From contig DHHQ01000020.1 in NCBI GenBank assembly GCA_002403375.1, positions 1-64,000 of the forward strand: a stretch of 64,000 nucleotides of DNA, given 5' to 3'. This DNA is from Thiobacillus denitrificans (GTDB lineage: Bacteria; Pseudomonadota; Gammaproteobacteria; Burkholderiales; Thiobacillaceae). The notes under the pieces were generated by a model. The model ran no database searches. It was given only the letters and a program-made list of their open reading frames with translations, and was not told the origin of the DNA. Positions 1-8,678 of the stretch are shown here, piece by piece. Each line of letters starts with the position of its first letter. The stretch's first letter is position 1. Both the position numbers and the translations under genes were made by a program.

Positions 1-38
1 GTCAACTACTTTTTTCGAAACCGGCTTCCAAACTTAAA

Positions 39-115
<77 letters not shown>

Positions 116-151
116 CCTGTCGCAATGAAACTGCGTCAATCGAGAAGAAGA

Positions 152-181
152 ACTATAGCAAAGCGCGCGGAAGCCCGTCAA
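152..181 (-). promoter_or_regulatory. Sigma-70 promoter of the initiator tRNA
   Basis: On the minus strand TTGACG (181-176) and TATAGT (157-152) lie 18 bp apart and end about 36 bp before the tRNA. This is a near-consensus housekeeping promoter in the right place and direction. Seen directly; activity is inferred. Confidence 0.6.
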
Positions 182-388
182 CACCCAATTCACCAAGCAA
201 CAACACGCGGCTCGCGTGAATCGCTTTTGCTTCGTGTTTTCAACACGATAACAGCCGGCCGGCGCGCACGCGACCTCCATTCCATCCGCCGCAGGCACTG
301 TCAGGCCGCCGCTTCTGCACAATTCGCGGGCAGCGTCGGCAGATAACCCGCTACCATTCAAACCTCCTCCACAAGCTGAACCCCCGCT

Positions 389-1576
389 GTGCACATCACC
401 CCATTCTCGCTATCCCGCCTGCCCCGCATCGAATTCGGTTCCGGCGGACTCGCCAAGCTGCCCGCCATTGCCCGCGGGTTCGGTACGCGCGCGCTGTTGG
501 TCACCGGCGCGGCCTCCCTGAAGCAATCGTCCTTCTGGCCGGATCTGACAGACGGATTAGAGGCGGTGGACATGACCTGGCTCCACCTCGCCATCCCCGG
601 CGAGCCTTCGCCGCGGATGGTGGACGACGCCGTAGACGCCTTGGGTGATGAAGGAGTCGACGTCGTGATCGGCATAGGTGGCGGAAGCGCGCTCGACGCT
701 GCGAAGGCGATCGCGGGCCTGCTCAAGCCGCGCAACTCGGTCATGGATCACCTGGAGGGGGTGGGCCCCGAACTGCCCTACGCCGGCCCGGCGACGCCTT
801 TCATCGCAGTGCCCACCACGGCAGGCACCGGGTCCGACGCGACCAAGAACGCCGTACTGAGCGTGCGGGGGCCAGGCGGATTCAAGAAATCCTTTCGCGA
901 CGAGCGGCTAATGGCCGAATACGCCATCGTCGACCCGGATCTCCTGACCACCTGCCCGCCGGCGGTCATTGCCGCCAACGGCATGGACGCATTCACGCAG
1001 TTGCTGGAGTCCTTCGTCTCAAGCCGCGCCGCGCCGTTGACCGACTCGCTCGCGTGGGGCGGCATGAAAGCGGCGCGCGACGGCCTGCTGCCCTTCTATC
1101 GGGACGCCCGCGACGAGAAAGCCCGCGAACGCATGGCCTATGCGGCGCTCGTGTCCGGCATCACGCTCGCCCAGGTGGGGCTCGGGTCGGTGCACGGACT
1201 GGCAGCGCCACTGGGAGCGTTCTTCCCGGTGCCGCACGGCGTCGCGTGCGGCACGCTGGTTGCGATGGCCACCCGCGTCAACATCGAGGCGCTGCGCGCC
1301 CGCGATCCCGGCCACCCCGCACTGGAGAAATACGCCCAGGTAGGACGCCTGCTGTCACGCCAGGGACAGCTCGACCAGCAGGCCGCGCACGCCGCGCTTG
1401 TCGACACGCTTGACGCCTGGACCCGCGAACTCGAGCTGCCCGGGCTCGCGCACTACGGGGTGACGCCAGCCGACATCCCGCGCCTCGTCGCCAACAGCCG
1501 CGGCAGCAGCATGCGAACGAATCCCGTCGTGCTCGACGACACCGAAATCGCCGCCATCCTGGTGCCCCGCATCTGA
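389..1576 (+). CDS. Iron-type (group III) alcohol dehydrogenase family protein
   Basis: A 395-residue protein with a GTG start, of typical family length, for NAD(P)-dependent oxidation of an alcohol or reduction of an aldehyde; the substrate is unknown. The NAD-binding GGGS motif lies at residues 97-100 (GIGGGSALDAAK), followed by TTAGTGSDATKNAV around 143-156. In the metal-binding half, H269 (VHGLAAP) and H283 (PHGVACG) match the usual ligands and D200 is present. The usual second ligand histidine (DALTH in FucO-type enzymes) is Q204 here (DAFTQ). The metal may therefore be bound differently, or the protein may belong to a specialised clade. It stands alone, so context gives no pathway. Confidence 0.85.
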   Translation: MHITPFSLSRLPRIEFGSGGLAKLPAIARGFGTRALLVTGAASLKQSSFWPDLTDGLEAVDMTWLHLAIPGEPSPRMVDDAVDALGDEGVDVVIGIGGGSALDAAKAIAGLLKPRNSVMDHLEGVGPELPYAGPATPFIAVPTTAGTGSDATKNAVLSVRGPGGFKKSFRDERLMAEYAIVDPDLLTTCPPAVIAANGMDAFTQLLESFVSSRAAPLTDSLAWGGMKAARDGLLPFYRDARDEKARERMAYAALVSGITLAQVGLGSVHGLAAPLGAFFPVPHGVACGTLVAMATRVNIEALRARDPGHPALEKYAQVGRLLSRQGQLDQQAAHAALVDTLDAWTRELELPGLAHYGVTPADIPRLVANSRGSSMRTNPVVLDDTEIAAILVPRI

Positions 1577-1579
1577 CAG

Positions 1580-1605
1580 GGCCCCCTCAAGTTCCGCCGG
1601 GGGCC
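1580..1605 (+). terminator. Possible terminator hairpin after the alcohol dehydrogenase
   Basis: GGCCCCC (1580-1586) and GGGGGCC (1599-1605) form a 7-bp stem with a 12-base loop just after the dehydrogenase stop. There is no T-run, so it may be only a stable hairpin. Confidence 0.3.
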
Positions 1606-1643
1606 GTCCGCTATTTCTGCGTCCCATATTTCTGGAGCGGTTC

Positions 1644-2216
1644 ATGTCCGGCCTGCTGGCTTTCTTCATCGTGCTCGCCCTGCTCGCCGTCTTCGGCGTA
1701 TTCATCTACAACCAGCTGGTGACGCTGAAGCACAACGTCGGCAAGGCCTGGTCCAACATCGATATCCTGCTCAAGCAGCGCCACGACGAACTCCCCAAAC
1801 TGGTCGAGACCTGCAAGCAGTACATGCAGTTCGAGCAGGAAACGCTGGAAAAGGTGATGCAGGCACGCAGCCAGGTGGCGACGGCTCGCGAGTCGCAGAA
1901 CATCGCCGCGCTCGGGCAGGCCGAGAACGCCTTGCGCGTCGGCCTCGGAAACCTGTTCGCGGTGGCCGAGGCCTACCCGGAACTGAAGACCAACGAGACG
2001 TTCAAGCACCTGCAGGCGCGCATCACCGGCCTCGAAAACGCGATCGCGGACCGCCGCGAGTTCTACAACGAGTCGGTGAACGTCAACAACGTGCGCGTCG
2101 AGCAGTTTCCCGACACGCTGATCGCGCGGCTGTTCGGCTTCCGCCAGTTTTCGCTGCTGCGCTTCGCGGCCGAGGAGAAAAGGGACGTTGACCTGAAACA
2201 GCTCTTCAGCAACTGA
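1644..2216 (+). CDS. lemA: LemA family protein
   Basis: A 190-residue protein with one N-terminal membrane helix (residues 5-25) followed by long amphipathic helices, the LemA architecture. Family features are the helix end FIYNQLVTLKHNV and the WSNIDILLKQRHDELPKLV segment. GGAG lies just before the ATG. LemA proteins are membrane-anchored with a mostly helical soluble domain; their biochemical role is unsettled. The TGA stop overlaps the ATG of the next gene by one base (TGATG), so the two are probably co-translated. LemA next to a GIDE-type membrane protein is a known pairing, consistent with an envelope function. Confidence 0.9.
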   Translation: MSGLLAFFIVLALLAVFGVFIYNQLVTLKHNVGKAWSNIDILLKQRHDELPKLVETCKQYMQFEQETLEKVMQARSQVATARESQNIAALGQAENALRVGLGNLFAVAEAYPELKTNETFKHLQARITGLENAIADRREFYNESVNVNNVRVEQFPDTLIARLFGFRQFSLLRFAAEEKRDVDLKQLFSN

Positions 2217-3124
2217 TGTTCGGCGCGCGCCTTGGCGCCGGCTGGCGGCACGACTATGCCAACGTCGCGCTGGGCGGCGGCAACCTGCTGATCCTGCTGC
2301 TCGGTCTCAAGCTGCAATCCGGCAGCGGCTGGCAGCTCACCTTCGTTCTGATTGGGCTCACCAGCTGCTGGGCATGGTATGCCAACCTCAAGCGCCATCG
2401 CACGGTCGCCGACACGCCGACGTCGCGCATTGCCTCGGCACCGCAGGGTTATGTCGAACTCGTCGGGCGCGGCCGCCAGCCGCCAGGCGAGGGGCTGCTC
2501 AGCCCGATCAGCGGCCTGCCGTGCCTGTGGTACCGCTACCGCGTCGAGCGCCGCAACGGAGACCGCTGGGAGCACGTGGAATCCGGCGTATCCCACGACA
2601 CCTTCGGCGTGGATGACGGCAGCGGCCAGCTGCTGGTCGACCCCGAGGGTGCGGAAATCCTCACCTCGCGCAAGCAGGTCTCGACCGCCGGCGGCTACCG
2701 CAAGACCGAGTGGACCCTGATCGAAGGCGAAACGATTTACGTCATCGGCGAGCACGTCACCCTCGGCGGCCCCAACGCCGTCCTCGACAAGAAATCCGAC
2801 CTCGCCGCCCTGCTAGCAGAATGGAAGCGCGACAAGAGCGCCCTGCTGGCACGCTTCGATGCCAACCGCGACGGCGAAATCAGCCTCGATGAATGGGAGC
2901 GGGCGCGCCAGGCCGCCTCCGACGAAGTCGACCGCACCCACCTCGACATCCGCCTGAAGGACGGCATCCACCTCATGCGCAAACCAGCGCAGGGCCGCCC
3001 CTATCTCATCGCCAACCGCGAAGTCACCGCGCTGGCACGGCATTTCCGGCTGTGGAGCTGGGCGCATCTGGTGCTGATGATGACCGCCCTCGCAGGCTTG
3101 ACCCTGATCGGCCGGGGCGCCTGA
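2216..3124 (+). CDS. GIDE-domain membrane protein with an EF-hand
   Basis: A 302-residue membrane protein. Hydrophobic segments lie near residues 21-33, 41-55 and 280-298. The region around 78-180 (YVELVGRGRQPPGEGLLSP, LPCLWYRYRVER) resembles the GIDE domain found beside RING fingers in eukaryotic E3 ligases and alone in bacteria. No RING cysteines are present, so ligase activity is not expected. Unusually, residues 215-226 form a canonical EF-hand loop (D215, N217, D219, E221, S223, E226) inside the C-terminal soluble part, suggesting calcium binding. It is coupled to lemA by a one-base overlap. The function is unknown; a role with LemA at the membrane is inferred. Confidence 0.75.
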   Translation: MFGARLGAGWRHDYANVALGGGNLLILLLGLKLQSGSGWQLTFVLIGLTSCWAWYANLKRHRTVADTPTSRIASAPQGYVELVGRGRQPPGEGLLSPISGLPCLWYRYRVERRNGDRWEHVESGVSHDTFGVDDGSGQLLVDPEGAEILTSRKQVSTAGGYRKTEWTLIEGETIYVIGEHVTLGGPNAVLDKKSDLAALLAEWKRDKSALLARFDANRDGEISLDEWERARQAASDEVDRTHLDIRLKDGIHLMRKPAQGRPYLIANREVTALARHFRLWSWAHLVLMMTALAGLTLIGRGA

Positions 3125-3181
3125 GCAGCGGCTTGCCCTGCCCTGCCCCAAGCCCTATAGTCAAGGCACGGAGGTCGCATC

Positions 3182-3457
3182 ATGAAACACCCCATACCGG
3201 AAACCCCACCTGACTACGATCACACTCGCATCATCGAGCGGCCTGACGGTTTTTACTGGATGGATGCCGACACCGGTGAGGAATACGGCCCGTTCGAGAG
3301 CCTGCTGGAAGCCGTTCAGGACATGGAATACAACGCCGACAGCGATTACGAGCCTGGCGAGACGGTGGAGGAGGCCGAAGACGAAATCGGCATTTCGGAC
3401 TGGATCGATCCCGAAACCGGCGAACCCGGAGAAGAGTCTCACCGCCCTCCGGAGTAG
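3182..3457 (+). CDS. Small acidic conserved hypothetical protein
   Basis: A 91-residue, strongly acidic protein with GGAGG placed for the ATG. It has no membrane segment, signal peptide or cysteine. The middle (GFYWMDADTGEEYGPFESLLEA) reads as a short beta-hairpin domain and the tail is rich in Asp, Glu and Pro. I do not recognise a functional family; it looks like the short acidic hypothetical proteins common in betaproteobacteria. It lies 57 bp after the GIDE protein gene on the same strand and may be part of that operon. Confidence 0.65.
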   Translation: MKHPIPETPPDYDHTRIIERPDGFYWMDADTGEEYGPFESLLEAVQDMEYNADSDYEPGETVEEAEDEIGISDWIDPETGEPGEESHRPPE

Positions 3458-3479
3458 CGCGCGGGCCAAGCCTGAAGCG

Positions 3480-3893
3480 TTACGTTAGTCGACCACCGGC
3501 GGCCGCTTCCGCGGCCCGCGCCTCACGCTCGAAATAGTTGTCGCGATAGGGATGGCCGCCGCGCACCCAGGCCAGCAGCCCCGCGAACGGATACAGCACC
3601 AGCAGCAGCAAGCCCCAGCGTTCGAACTGCCTGACGTGCGCCCGCTCGTGCGCGCGCGTCGCGGCCAGCGCAGCCAGCGACACGCCCACGACGACGTGCC
3701 CAAGCGTGATCGCCGCCACCGCCCCGCTGAACGGAAAGCCGCGCCGCAGCACCCGCGCAGGCCAGCCACCCGCGGCCTCCAGCACCCCATCGACCCGCTG
3801 CCATGTTCCGCCGCTGCTCCGCGCAGCGAGCGCGACCAGTATCCCCAGCAGCGTCACCGGCAGCGACCACAGGTAGAGCAGAAGCCGCAGCAT
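3480..3893 (-). CDS. Small membrane protein with an HExxH motif
   Basis: A 137-residue protein with hydrophobic stretches near residues 5-24, 55-79 and 94-111. Between them lies HERAH (82-86), the zincin HExxH pattern. A downstream segment (YRDNYFEREARAAE, 116-129) could supply a third ligand glutamate. The combination resembles small bacterial membrane proteins of unknown function with HxxxH-VRQ(F/Y)ERWG and YRDNxFEREA motifs. Peptidase activity is possible but unproven. Its ATG directly follows the TGA of the flavin reductase gene with no gap, so the two are very likely co-transcribed. Confidence 0.65.
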   Translation of the reverse strand: MLRLLLYLWSLPVTLLGILVALAARSSGGTWQRVDGVLEAAGGWPARVLRRGFPFSGAVAAITLGHVVVGVSLAALAATRAHERAHVRQFERWGLLLLVLYPFAGLLAWVRGGHPYRDNYFEREARAAEAAAGGRLT

Positions 3894-5354
3894 TCAAGCG
3901 TCCGTCGCGCCCTCGAACCAGCGCACCGCGGGCAAACCCTGACGCACGAAATGCGCACGCGCCTGAGCCAGTTGCGCCGCAGTGCCCGCTGCATACACGT
4001 CGAAGCGATGCAGGTCGGGATAATCCATCACGATGGCGGCAAGCACGCCGTCGAGGTCGTCGCTCTGCGGGTGCGGGACGTAGGTGAAATTGTCCAGCGC
4101 GTCGGCCCAGGCGCGGCAGAGGTTGTCCTGATAGAGACCGGTCTCGTAGTCGAGCCAGTGCAGATCCATCGACTCCACCAGTTCAAGCGACATCGCGTGC
4201 TGGACCAGGCTCTTGATCGGCGCGAATCCGGCGCCGAATGCGAGGAAAATCACCGGCCGCGGCGAATCCTCGTCCAGCACGAACTCGCCGAACGGCCCTT
4301 CCACTTCCACCGAGTCGTTGGCCTTCAGCGTGCTGAACACCGCCTCGGCAAACGCATCCCCGGCGCGCCGGGGAATCTGCACCTCGATGTGGCGGTCTTC
4401 GCACGGGCAGCTGGCGATCGCGTAGCGTCCGCGTGCCCCGTCGACCGACAACTCGATGCTCTGGCCGCCGAGATAACGCAGGCGCTGGCTGCGCGGCGTC
4501 TGAATGTGCAGCGCGGCCATGTGCGGGTTGAACACCTCGACCGACTTCACCTTGGCGGTGAGATGCTGCACCGGGATGTCGCGCGCCCCCGCCACGTTGG
4601 CCTCGATCACCACGTCGTTCACCGGCGCGTACGCGCACAGCAGGATAACCCCCGCCTCCTTGTCGCCCTCCTTCAGGACGTAGTCGTGGGCGTGCACCTT
4701 CTTCACCTCGCCCGACACCACGCGCGCCCTGCACTCGCCGCAGTTGCCGTTGCTGCAGCCGTAGTTGAGCGAGACACCGTTGCGCAGCGCCGCCTCGAGC
4801 AGGGTGTCGTTGCCTTCGACGAAGAACTCGTGGCCGCTGGGCTGGATGGTGACGTGGGCCGACATGATTTTCAGTATCCTCTCCTGGGCAATGGCCGCCT
4901 GCGCCTGTGCCGCATCCACCGGCATCTCCGCGAGATTGCGCAGCAGGAACGCACGCACCGCATGCAGGGCGTGGTGAGTCTCGGCGCTTGCGTCTTCGTC
5001 GATTTCCTCGATCTTCTCGTCGAGCCAGACCAGCACGTTGCCGTAGTGCAGCAGCAGCGCCTTGGCGGCAGCGTAGTCATCGCCCAGTTCGGTCAGGCGC
5101 GCGGCCAGCACCGCCTTGTCCGGCAGCGCGCGTTCGAACACCCGCTTGGCGAACGCCTTCTCCTTGATTTCGGCGACCCGGCGGAACTCGGCATCGTCGT
5201 CCCATTTCACATCGGGAAAGGCGCGAAGCAATTCGTCGAGCTCGACCATGCCGTCGAACGTCGCCAAGGCGCCGCCGCGGATCATTTCCTGCAGCGCATG
5301 GCGCGGCTGACCGACCAGTTTGGCGACGCGGGAGAGCGGAATGAGATGGCTCAT
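3894..5354 (-). CDS. [2Fe-2S] ferredoxin-NAD(P)H reductase with an HTH-like N-terminal extension
   Basis: A 486-residue protein from the ATG at 5354; an in-frame TTG at 5396 is less likely. Residues 1-50 (LSRVAKLVGQPRHALQEMI) look like a helix-turn-helix, and 51-165 are predicted helical. A plant-type [2Fe-2S] ferredoxin domain follows with C200, C205, C208 and C240 (CSNGNCGEC...LC). The rest is an FAD- and NAD-binding reductase domain of the ferredoxin-NADP reductase family, ending in FVRQGLPAVRWFEG. The ferredoxin-reductase part matches CDP-6-deoxyglucoseen reductase or oxygenase reductase subunits, which pass electrons from NAD(P)H to a partner. No oxygenase lies nearby, so the partner is unknown. 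The N-terminal fusion is the odd part. Confidence 0.8.
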   Translation of the reverse strand: MSHLIPLSRVAKLVGQPRHALQEMIRGGALATFDGMVELDELLRAFPDVKWDDDAEFRRVAEIKEKAFAKRVFERALPDKAVLAARLTELGDDYAAAKALLLHYGNVLVWLDEKIEEIDEDASAETHHALHAVRAFLLRNLAEMPVDAAQAQAAIAQERILKIMSAHVTIQPSGHEFFVEGNDTLLEAALRNGVSLNYGCSNGNCGECRARVVSGEVKKVHAHDYVLKEGDKEAGVILLCAYAPVNDVVIEANVAGARDIPVQHLTAKVKSVEVFNPHMAALHIQTPRSQRLRYLGGQSIELSVDGARGRYAIASCPCEDRHIEVQIPRRAGDAFAEAVFSTLKANDSVEVEGPFGEFVLDEDSPRPVIFLAFGAGFAPIKSLVQHAMSLELVESMDLHWLDYETGLYQDNLCRAWADALDNFTYVPHPQSDDLDGVLAAIVMDYPDLHRFDVYAAGTAAQLAQARAHFVRQGLPAVRWFEGATDA

Positions 5355-5423
5355 GCGGGCATGGTACTCCGCGATCGTGAGAGACAGAATCGGCAATTCA
5401 CCGGATTCTGAAACTTCCGGCGT

Positions 5424-6872
5424 TCAGGCAAACGCCGCGCGTGCCATTTCGATCATCAAGTTCACCACCAGCCGAACATTCAGGCCGCCCTGCTGGAACG
5501 CCTCGCGGTAAGCCGGCCAGGTCATCTCCCTGAAATATTCCCAAGCGCTCAAATGGAGCCTGAGTTTTCGCTCGGCGTATTCAAACCCGCCCTGTGCAGA
5601 AAGCTTCAGCCAGCCGATGCCCGCTGCGCGATCCTGTGGCACGCCCATTAGTCCGTTAAGCAGCATCACCCCAAGGTCATGCTGTGCCGTCGGCATTCCA
5701 AGCTCCGCTGCACGTCGCGTCCAAACCAGGCTTTTCTGCATGTCTCTTGCGTGTCCCGCGTAGCCGTTGGCATACACATCGCCGAGACAGAATGCTCCGT
5801 AGGCCTGGCCGCGCCGCGCCGCAATCCCGCACCAGCGAGCCATCGCCACCTCGTCCCGCACGGCACCATTGCTGCCCTGAACGTGCTGGTCGATCAAATG
5901 CCGATTCGCCTGGGGATTGCCCATCAGCGCAGCCCGCATCATGTCCGCCCGCCCGGCCAGCATGTCGCCCATGGCAAAATAGGTGCGCGCGCGCCAGTAG
6001 AGCGCCACGTCGAGATTAGGGTTGCCCGCCAGGGCGCGGCTGTAGAACTCGAGTGCGCGCGGATAGAACGAACGCCGGTAGAACATGTGGCCGATGCGCT
6101 CATCGAGCCAGGGGTCCTGCACCGTCCTGGCGATCGATTCATAGATGGCGACTTCGGTGCCGCCGTCTGCGCGCATGATTTTCCGGTTGTCTGTCAGGTG
6201 CTTCTCCGCTTCCAGCACCTTGACGTGTTCAGATGCCATGCCTTGCGCCCGGGCGTCGGCAACCACCCTGGCGTGCAGCGTGTCGTCACCCGCGATGGCG
6301 GCGATGTAGCCGCGCCGCAGCGCCAGGCTGTGCGGTGCCTGCGCCACGCCTTCGCGAAAAGCCTGCTCCACACACGGCCCGTCGCGCATGGCATCGCAGA
6401 GCGCGATCAATACCCGATAGGAAACCAGCGGTCGCTTCGTCAGCTGCAAGCTGGCCTCGACATCCTCGCGCGCCTGTTGCATCAGGCTGCGGTAGTCCTG
6501 CCAGGCGCGGTCGGCGTTAACGCCCTCGTAGGCCACCGGATACGCGATCAGGTCCGCCTGCCCCCAGCGATACATCGCGCGTGCCATGCGCGCTTCATAG
6601 CTGTCGGGCAGTGCGCTCACCCACTGGTCATAGATGGCCGCCAGGGCCGAATCCGTTTCGCGCATCAGCGCCCAGTAGAGCTGGATCAGCGGCCGTTCGG
6701 TCGCTGGGTCGGCTTCGTACTGGTGCTGGTAACGCGAAAAATACGCCTGCAATGCCGCTACGTCCTGCCGCGCCACCAGCGCCTGCACCTCCAGTGCATC
6801 GGGAATCGGCAAGGCCTGCGCGCCGACGGCGGCGGAAAACGACAGCATGACTCCGGCAATCCAGTTTCTCAT
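5424..6872 (-). CDS. Secreted TPR/Sel1-repeat protein
   Basis: A 482-residue protein. The start at 6872 is chosen because GGGGGAGGTGA lies just before that ATG. A signal peptide is visible (MRNWIAGVMLSFSAAVGAQA), so it is probably periplasmic. The body is alpha-helical and TPR-like. Residues 350-440 contain Sel1-type repeats (AYGAFCLGDVYANGY, AQHDLGVMLLNG, GWLKLSAQGGFEYAERKL). Sel1/TPR proteins act as scaffolds for protein interactions; no partner is evident. It lies upstream of the reductase gene on the same strand, with a gap of about 70 bp. Confidence 0.75.
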   Translation of the reverse strand: MRNWIAGVMLSFSAAVGAQALPIPDALEVQALVARQDVAALQAYFSRYQHQYEADPATERPLIQLYWALMRETDSALAAIYDQWVSALPDSYEARMARAMYRWGQADLIAYPVAYEGVNADRAWQDYRSLMQQAREDVEASLQLTKRPLVSYRVLIALCDAMRDGPCVEQAFREGVAQAPHSLALRRGYIAAIAGDDTLHARVVADARAQGMASEHVKVLEAEKHLTDNRKIMRADGGTEVAIYESIARTVQDPWLDERIGHMFYRRSFYPRALEFYSRALAGNPNLDVALYWRARTYFAMGDMLAGRADMMRAALMGNPQANRHLIDQHVQGSNGAVRDEVAMARWCGIAARRGQAYGAFCLGDVYANGYAGHARDMQKSLVWTRRAAELGMPTAQHDLGVMLLNGLMGVPQDRAAGIGWLKLSAQGGFEYAERKLRLHLSAWEYFREMTWPAYREAFQQGGLNVRLVVNLMIEMARAAFA

Positions 6873-6953
6873 TGGTTTCACCTCCCCCTTGCTTACGGCG
6901 CACGCCGTCACAACTTGATGTCAGCCTGTGCGCGGGATGGATACAATCGCCCG

Positions 6954-8648
6954 ATGCCACGAATCACCACCCGCTCCCGTCCTGCCGACACCTGTACCGC
7001 GCTGCAACAAGCCGGCATTGCGCCGACCTGGGCCCGCTTGTATGCCGCGCGCGGCATCACCCACCCCGAGCAGGTCGCGCACCGGTTGCCGCAATTGCTG
7101 CCGCCGACCGGCCTGCTGCACGCCGACCGTGCCGCCACACTGCTGGCCGACGCGATCGCCGAAAACAAGCGGCTCCTCATCGTCGCCGACTACGACGCGG
7201 ACGGCGCCACCGCGTGCGCAGTCGGCGTGCGCGGACTGCGCATGCTGGGCGCCGAGGTCGACTACCTGGTGCCGAACCGCATCGAGCACGGCTACGGCCT
7301 GACGCCCGGCATCGTCGCCCTCGCCGCGGAGCGCCGCCCCGACCTGCTGGTCACGGTGGACAACGGCATTGCCGCGGTCGACGGGGTGGCGGCGGCCAAC
7401 GCGCTCGGCATCCCGGTGCTGGTCACCGACCACCACCTGCCCGGCGACGCCCTGCCGGACGCTGCGTGCATCGTCGATCCCAACCAGCCCGGCTGCGGTT
7501 TCGCGTCGAAGCACCTGGCGGGGGTGGGCGTGATGTTCTACGTGCTGCTGGCGCTGCGTGCCGAACTGCGCCGGCGCGGCGCCTACGCGGAAAAAGCCGA
7601 GCCCGATCTGCGCGCGCTGCTCGACCTCGTCGCGCTCGGCACCGTCGCCGACGTGGTCAGGCTCGACGCCAACAACCGCACCCTGGTCGCGCAGGGCCTC
7701 GCGCGCATGCGCGCCGGCCGCGCTTGCGCCGGCGTCAACGCGCTGTTCCGTGCCGCCAGCCGCGATCCGTCCCGCGCGACGGTGTTCGACCTCGGCTTCA
7801 TGCTCGGACCGCGCCTCAACGCCGCCGGCCGCATCGACGACATGGCGCTCGGCATCGAATGCCTGCTGGCCGACGATCCCGTCACCGCGCAGCGGCTCGC
7901 GCAGCAGCTCGACACGCTCAACCGCGAGCGCCGCAGCATCGAGGCCGACATGCAGGAGGAGGCGCTCGCGATTCTGGCGAGCTTCAACCCCAGCGACAGC
8001 CACAGCCTCACCGCCTATCAGCCCGACTGGCACGTCGGCGTGATCGGCATCCTCGCTTCGCGCCTGAAAGACAAGTTCCATCGCCCGACCCTCGTGCTCG
8101 CCCGCAGCGAGAACGGCGAGCTCAAGGGCTCCGGCCGCTCCATCCCCGGCCTGCACCTGCGCGACGCGCTCGACCTGGTCGACAAGCGGCATCCCGGTCT
8201 GATCCTCAAGTTCGGCGGCCACGCCATGGCGGCCGGGCTCACCCTCCCGGAAGGCCGCCACGACGAGTTCGCGCGTGCCTTCGAGGCCGTGGTGCGCGAA
8301 CTGATCGACCCGGCCGACCTGGAAGGCGTGATCGAGACCGACGGCGAACTCGAGCCGGCCGAGCACCGCTACGAGCTTGCCGTCGAGATCGAACATGCGG
8401 TGTGGGGGCAGGGCTTCCCCGCCCCGCTGTTCAATGCGACCTTCGACGTCCTGGCGCAGCGCGTCGTCGGCGAGAAGCATCTGAAGCTGAAGCTCGGGCG
8501 CGGCGGCGAATCCTACGAAGCCATGCGCTTCTTCCACCCTGATCCGCTGCCGGAGCGCATCCACGCCGTCTACGGCCTGATGCCCAGCGAATTCAATGGC
8601 CAGCAGAGTCTGCAGCTGAAGCTACAGCACTGGGAGCCTGCAGCCTGA
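6954..8648 (+). CDS. recJ: Single-stranded-DNA-specific 5'-3' exonuclease RecJ
   Basis: A 564-residue DHH-superfamily exonuclease, the usual RecJ length. Motifs run in order: DYDADGATA (motif I), VTVDNG (motif II), VTDHH (motif III), then a DHHA1 region with GGHAMAAG and a C-terminal OB-like domain. RecJ degrades single-stranded DNA during recombinational repair, mismatch repair and base excision repair in the cytoplasm. The reading frame is open far upstream, but homology begins at the ATG at 6954, where the protein starts MPRITTRS. It is divergent from the TPR gene and convergent with trpB. Confidence 0.95.
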   Translation: MPRITTRSRPADTCTALQQAGIAPTWARLYAARGITHPEQVAHRLPQLLPPTGLLHADRAATLLADAIAENKRLLIVADYDADGATACAVGVRGLRMLGAEVDYLVPNRIEHGYGLTPGIVALAAERRPDLLVTVDNGIAAVDGVAAANALGIPVLVTDHHLPGDALPDAACIVDPNQPGCGFASKHLAGVGVMFYVLLALRAELRRRGAYAEKAEPDLRALLDLVALGTVADVVRLDANNRTLVAQGLARMRAGRACAGVNALFRAASRDPSRATVFDLGFMLGPRLNAAGRIDDMALGIECLLADDPVTAQRLAQQLDTLNRERRSIEADMQEEALAILASFNPSDSHSLTAYQPDWHVGVIGILASRLKDKFHRPTLVLARSENGELKGSGRSIPGLHLRDALDLVDKRHPGLILKFGGHAMAAGLTLPEGRHDEFARAFEAVVRELIDPADLEGVIETDGELEPAEHRYELAVEIEHAVWGQGFPAPLFNATFDVLAQRVVGEKHLKLKLGRGGESYEAMRFFHPDPLPERIHAVYGLMPSEFNGQQSLQLKLQHWEPAA

Positions 8649-8678
8649 TTCCACCCCGGCCGCAGGCTCGCGCGCCGG

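Noticed and set aside
3552..5411. Long plus-strand open frame opposite the reductase genes
   Set aside because: It is a GC-rich antisense shadow: His/Arg-rich, no family features, and two well-supported genes lie on the other strand.
5679..6953. Very long upstream extension of recJ
   Set aside because: The extension overlaps the TPR gene on the opposite strand and has no homology; RecJ family sequence begins at 6954.
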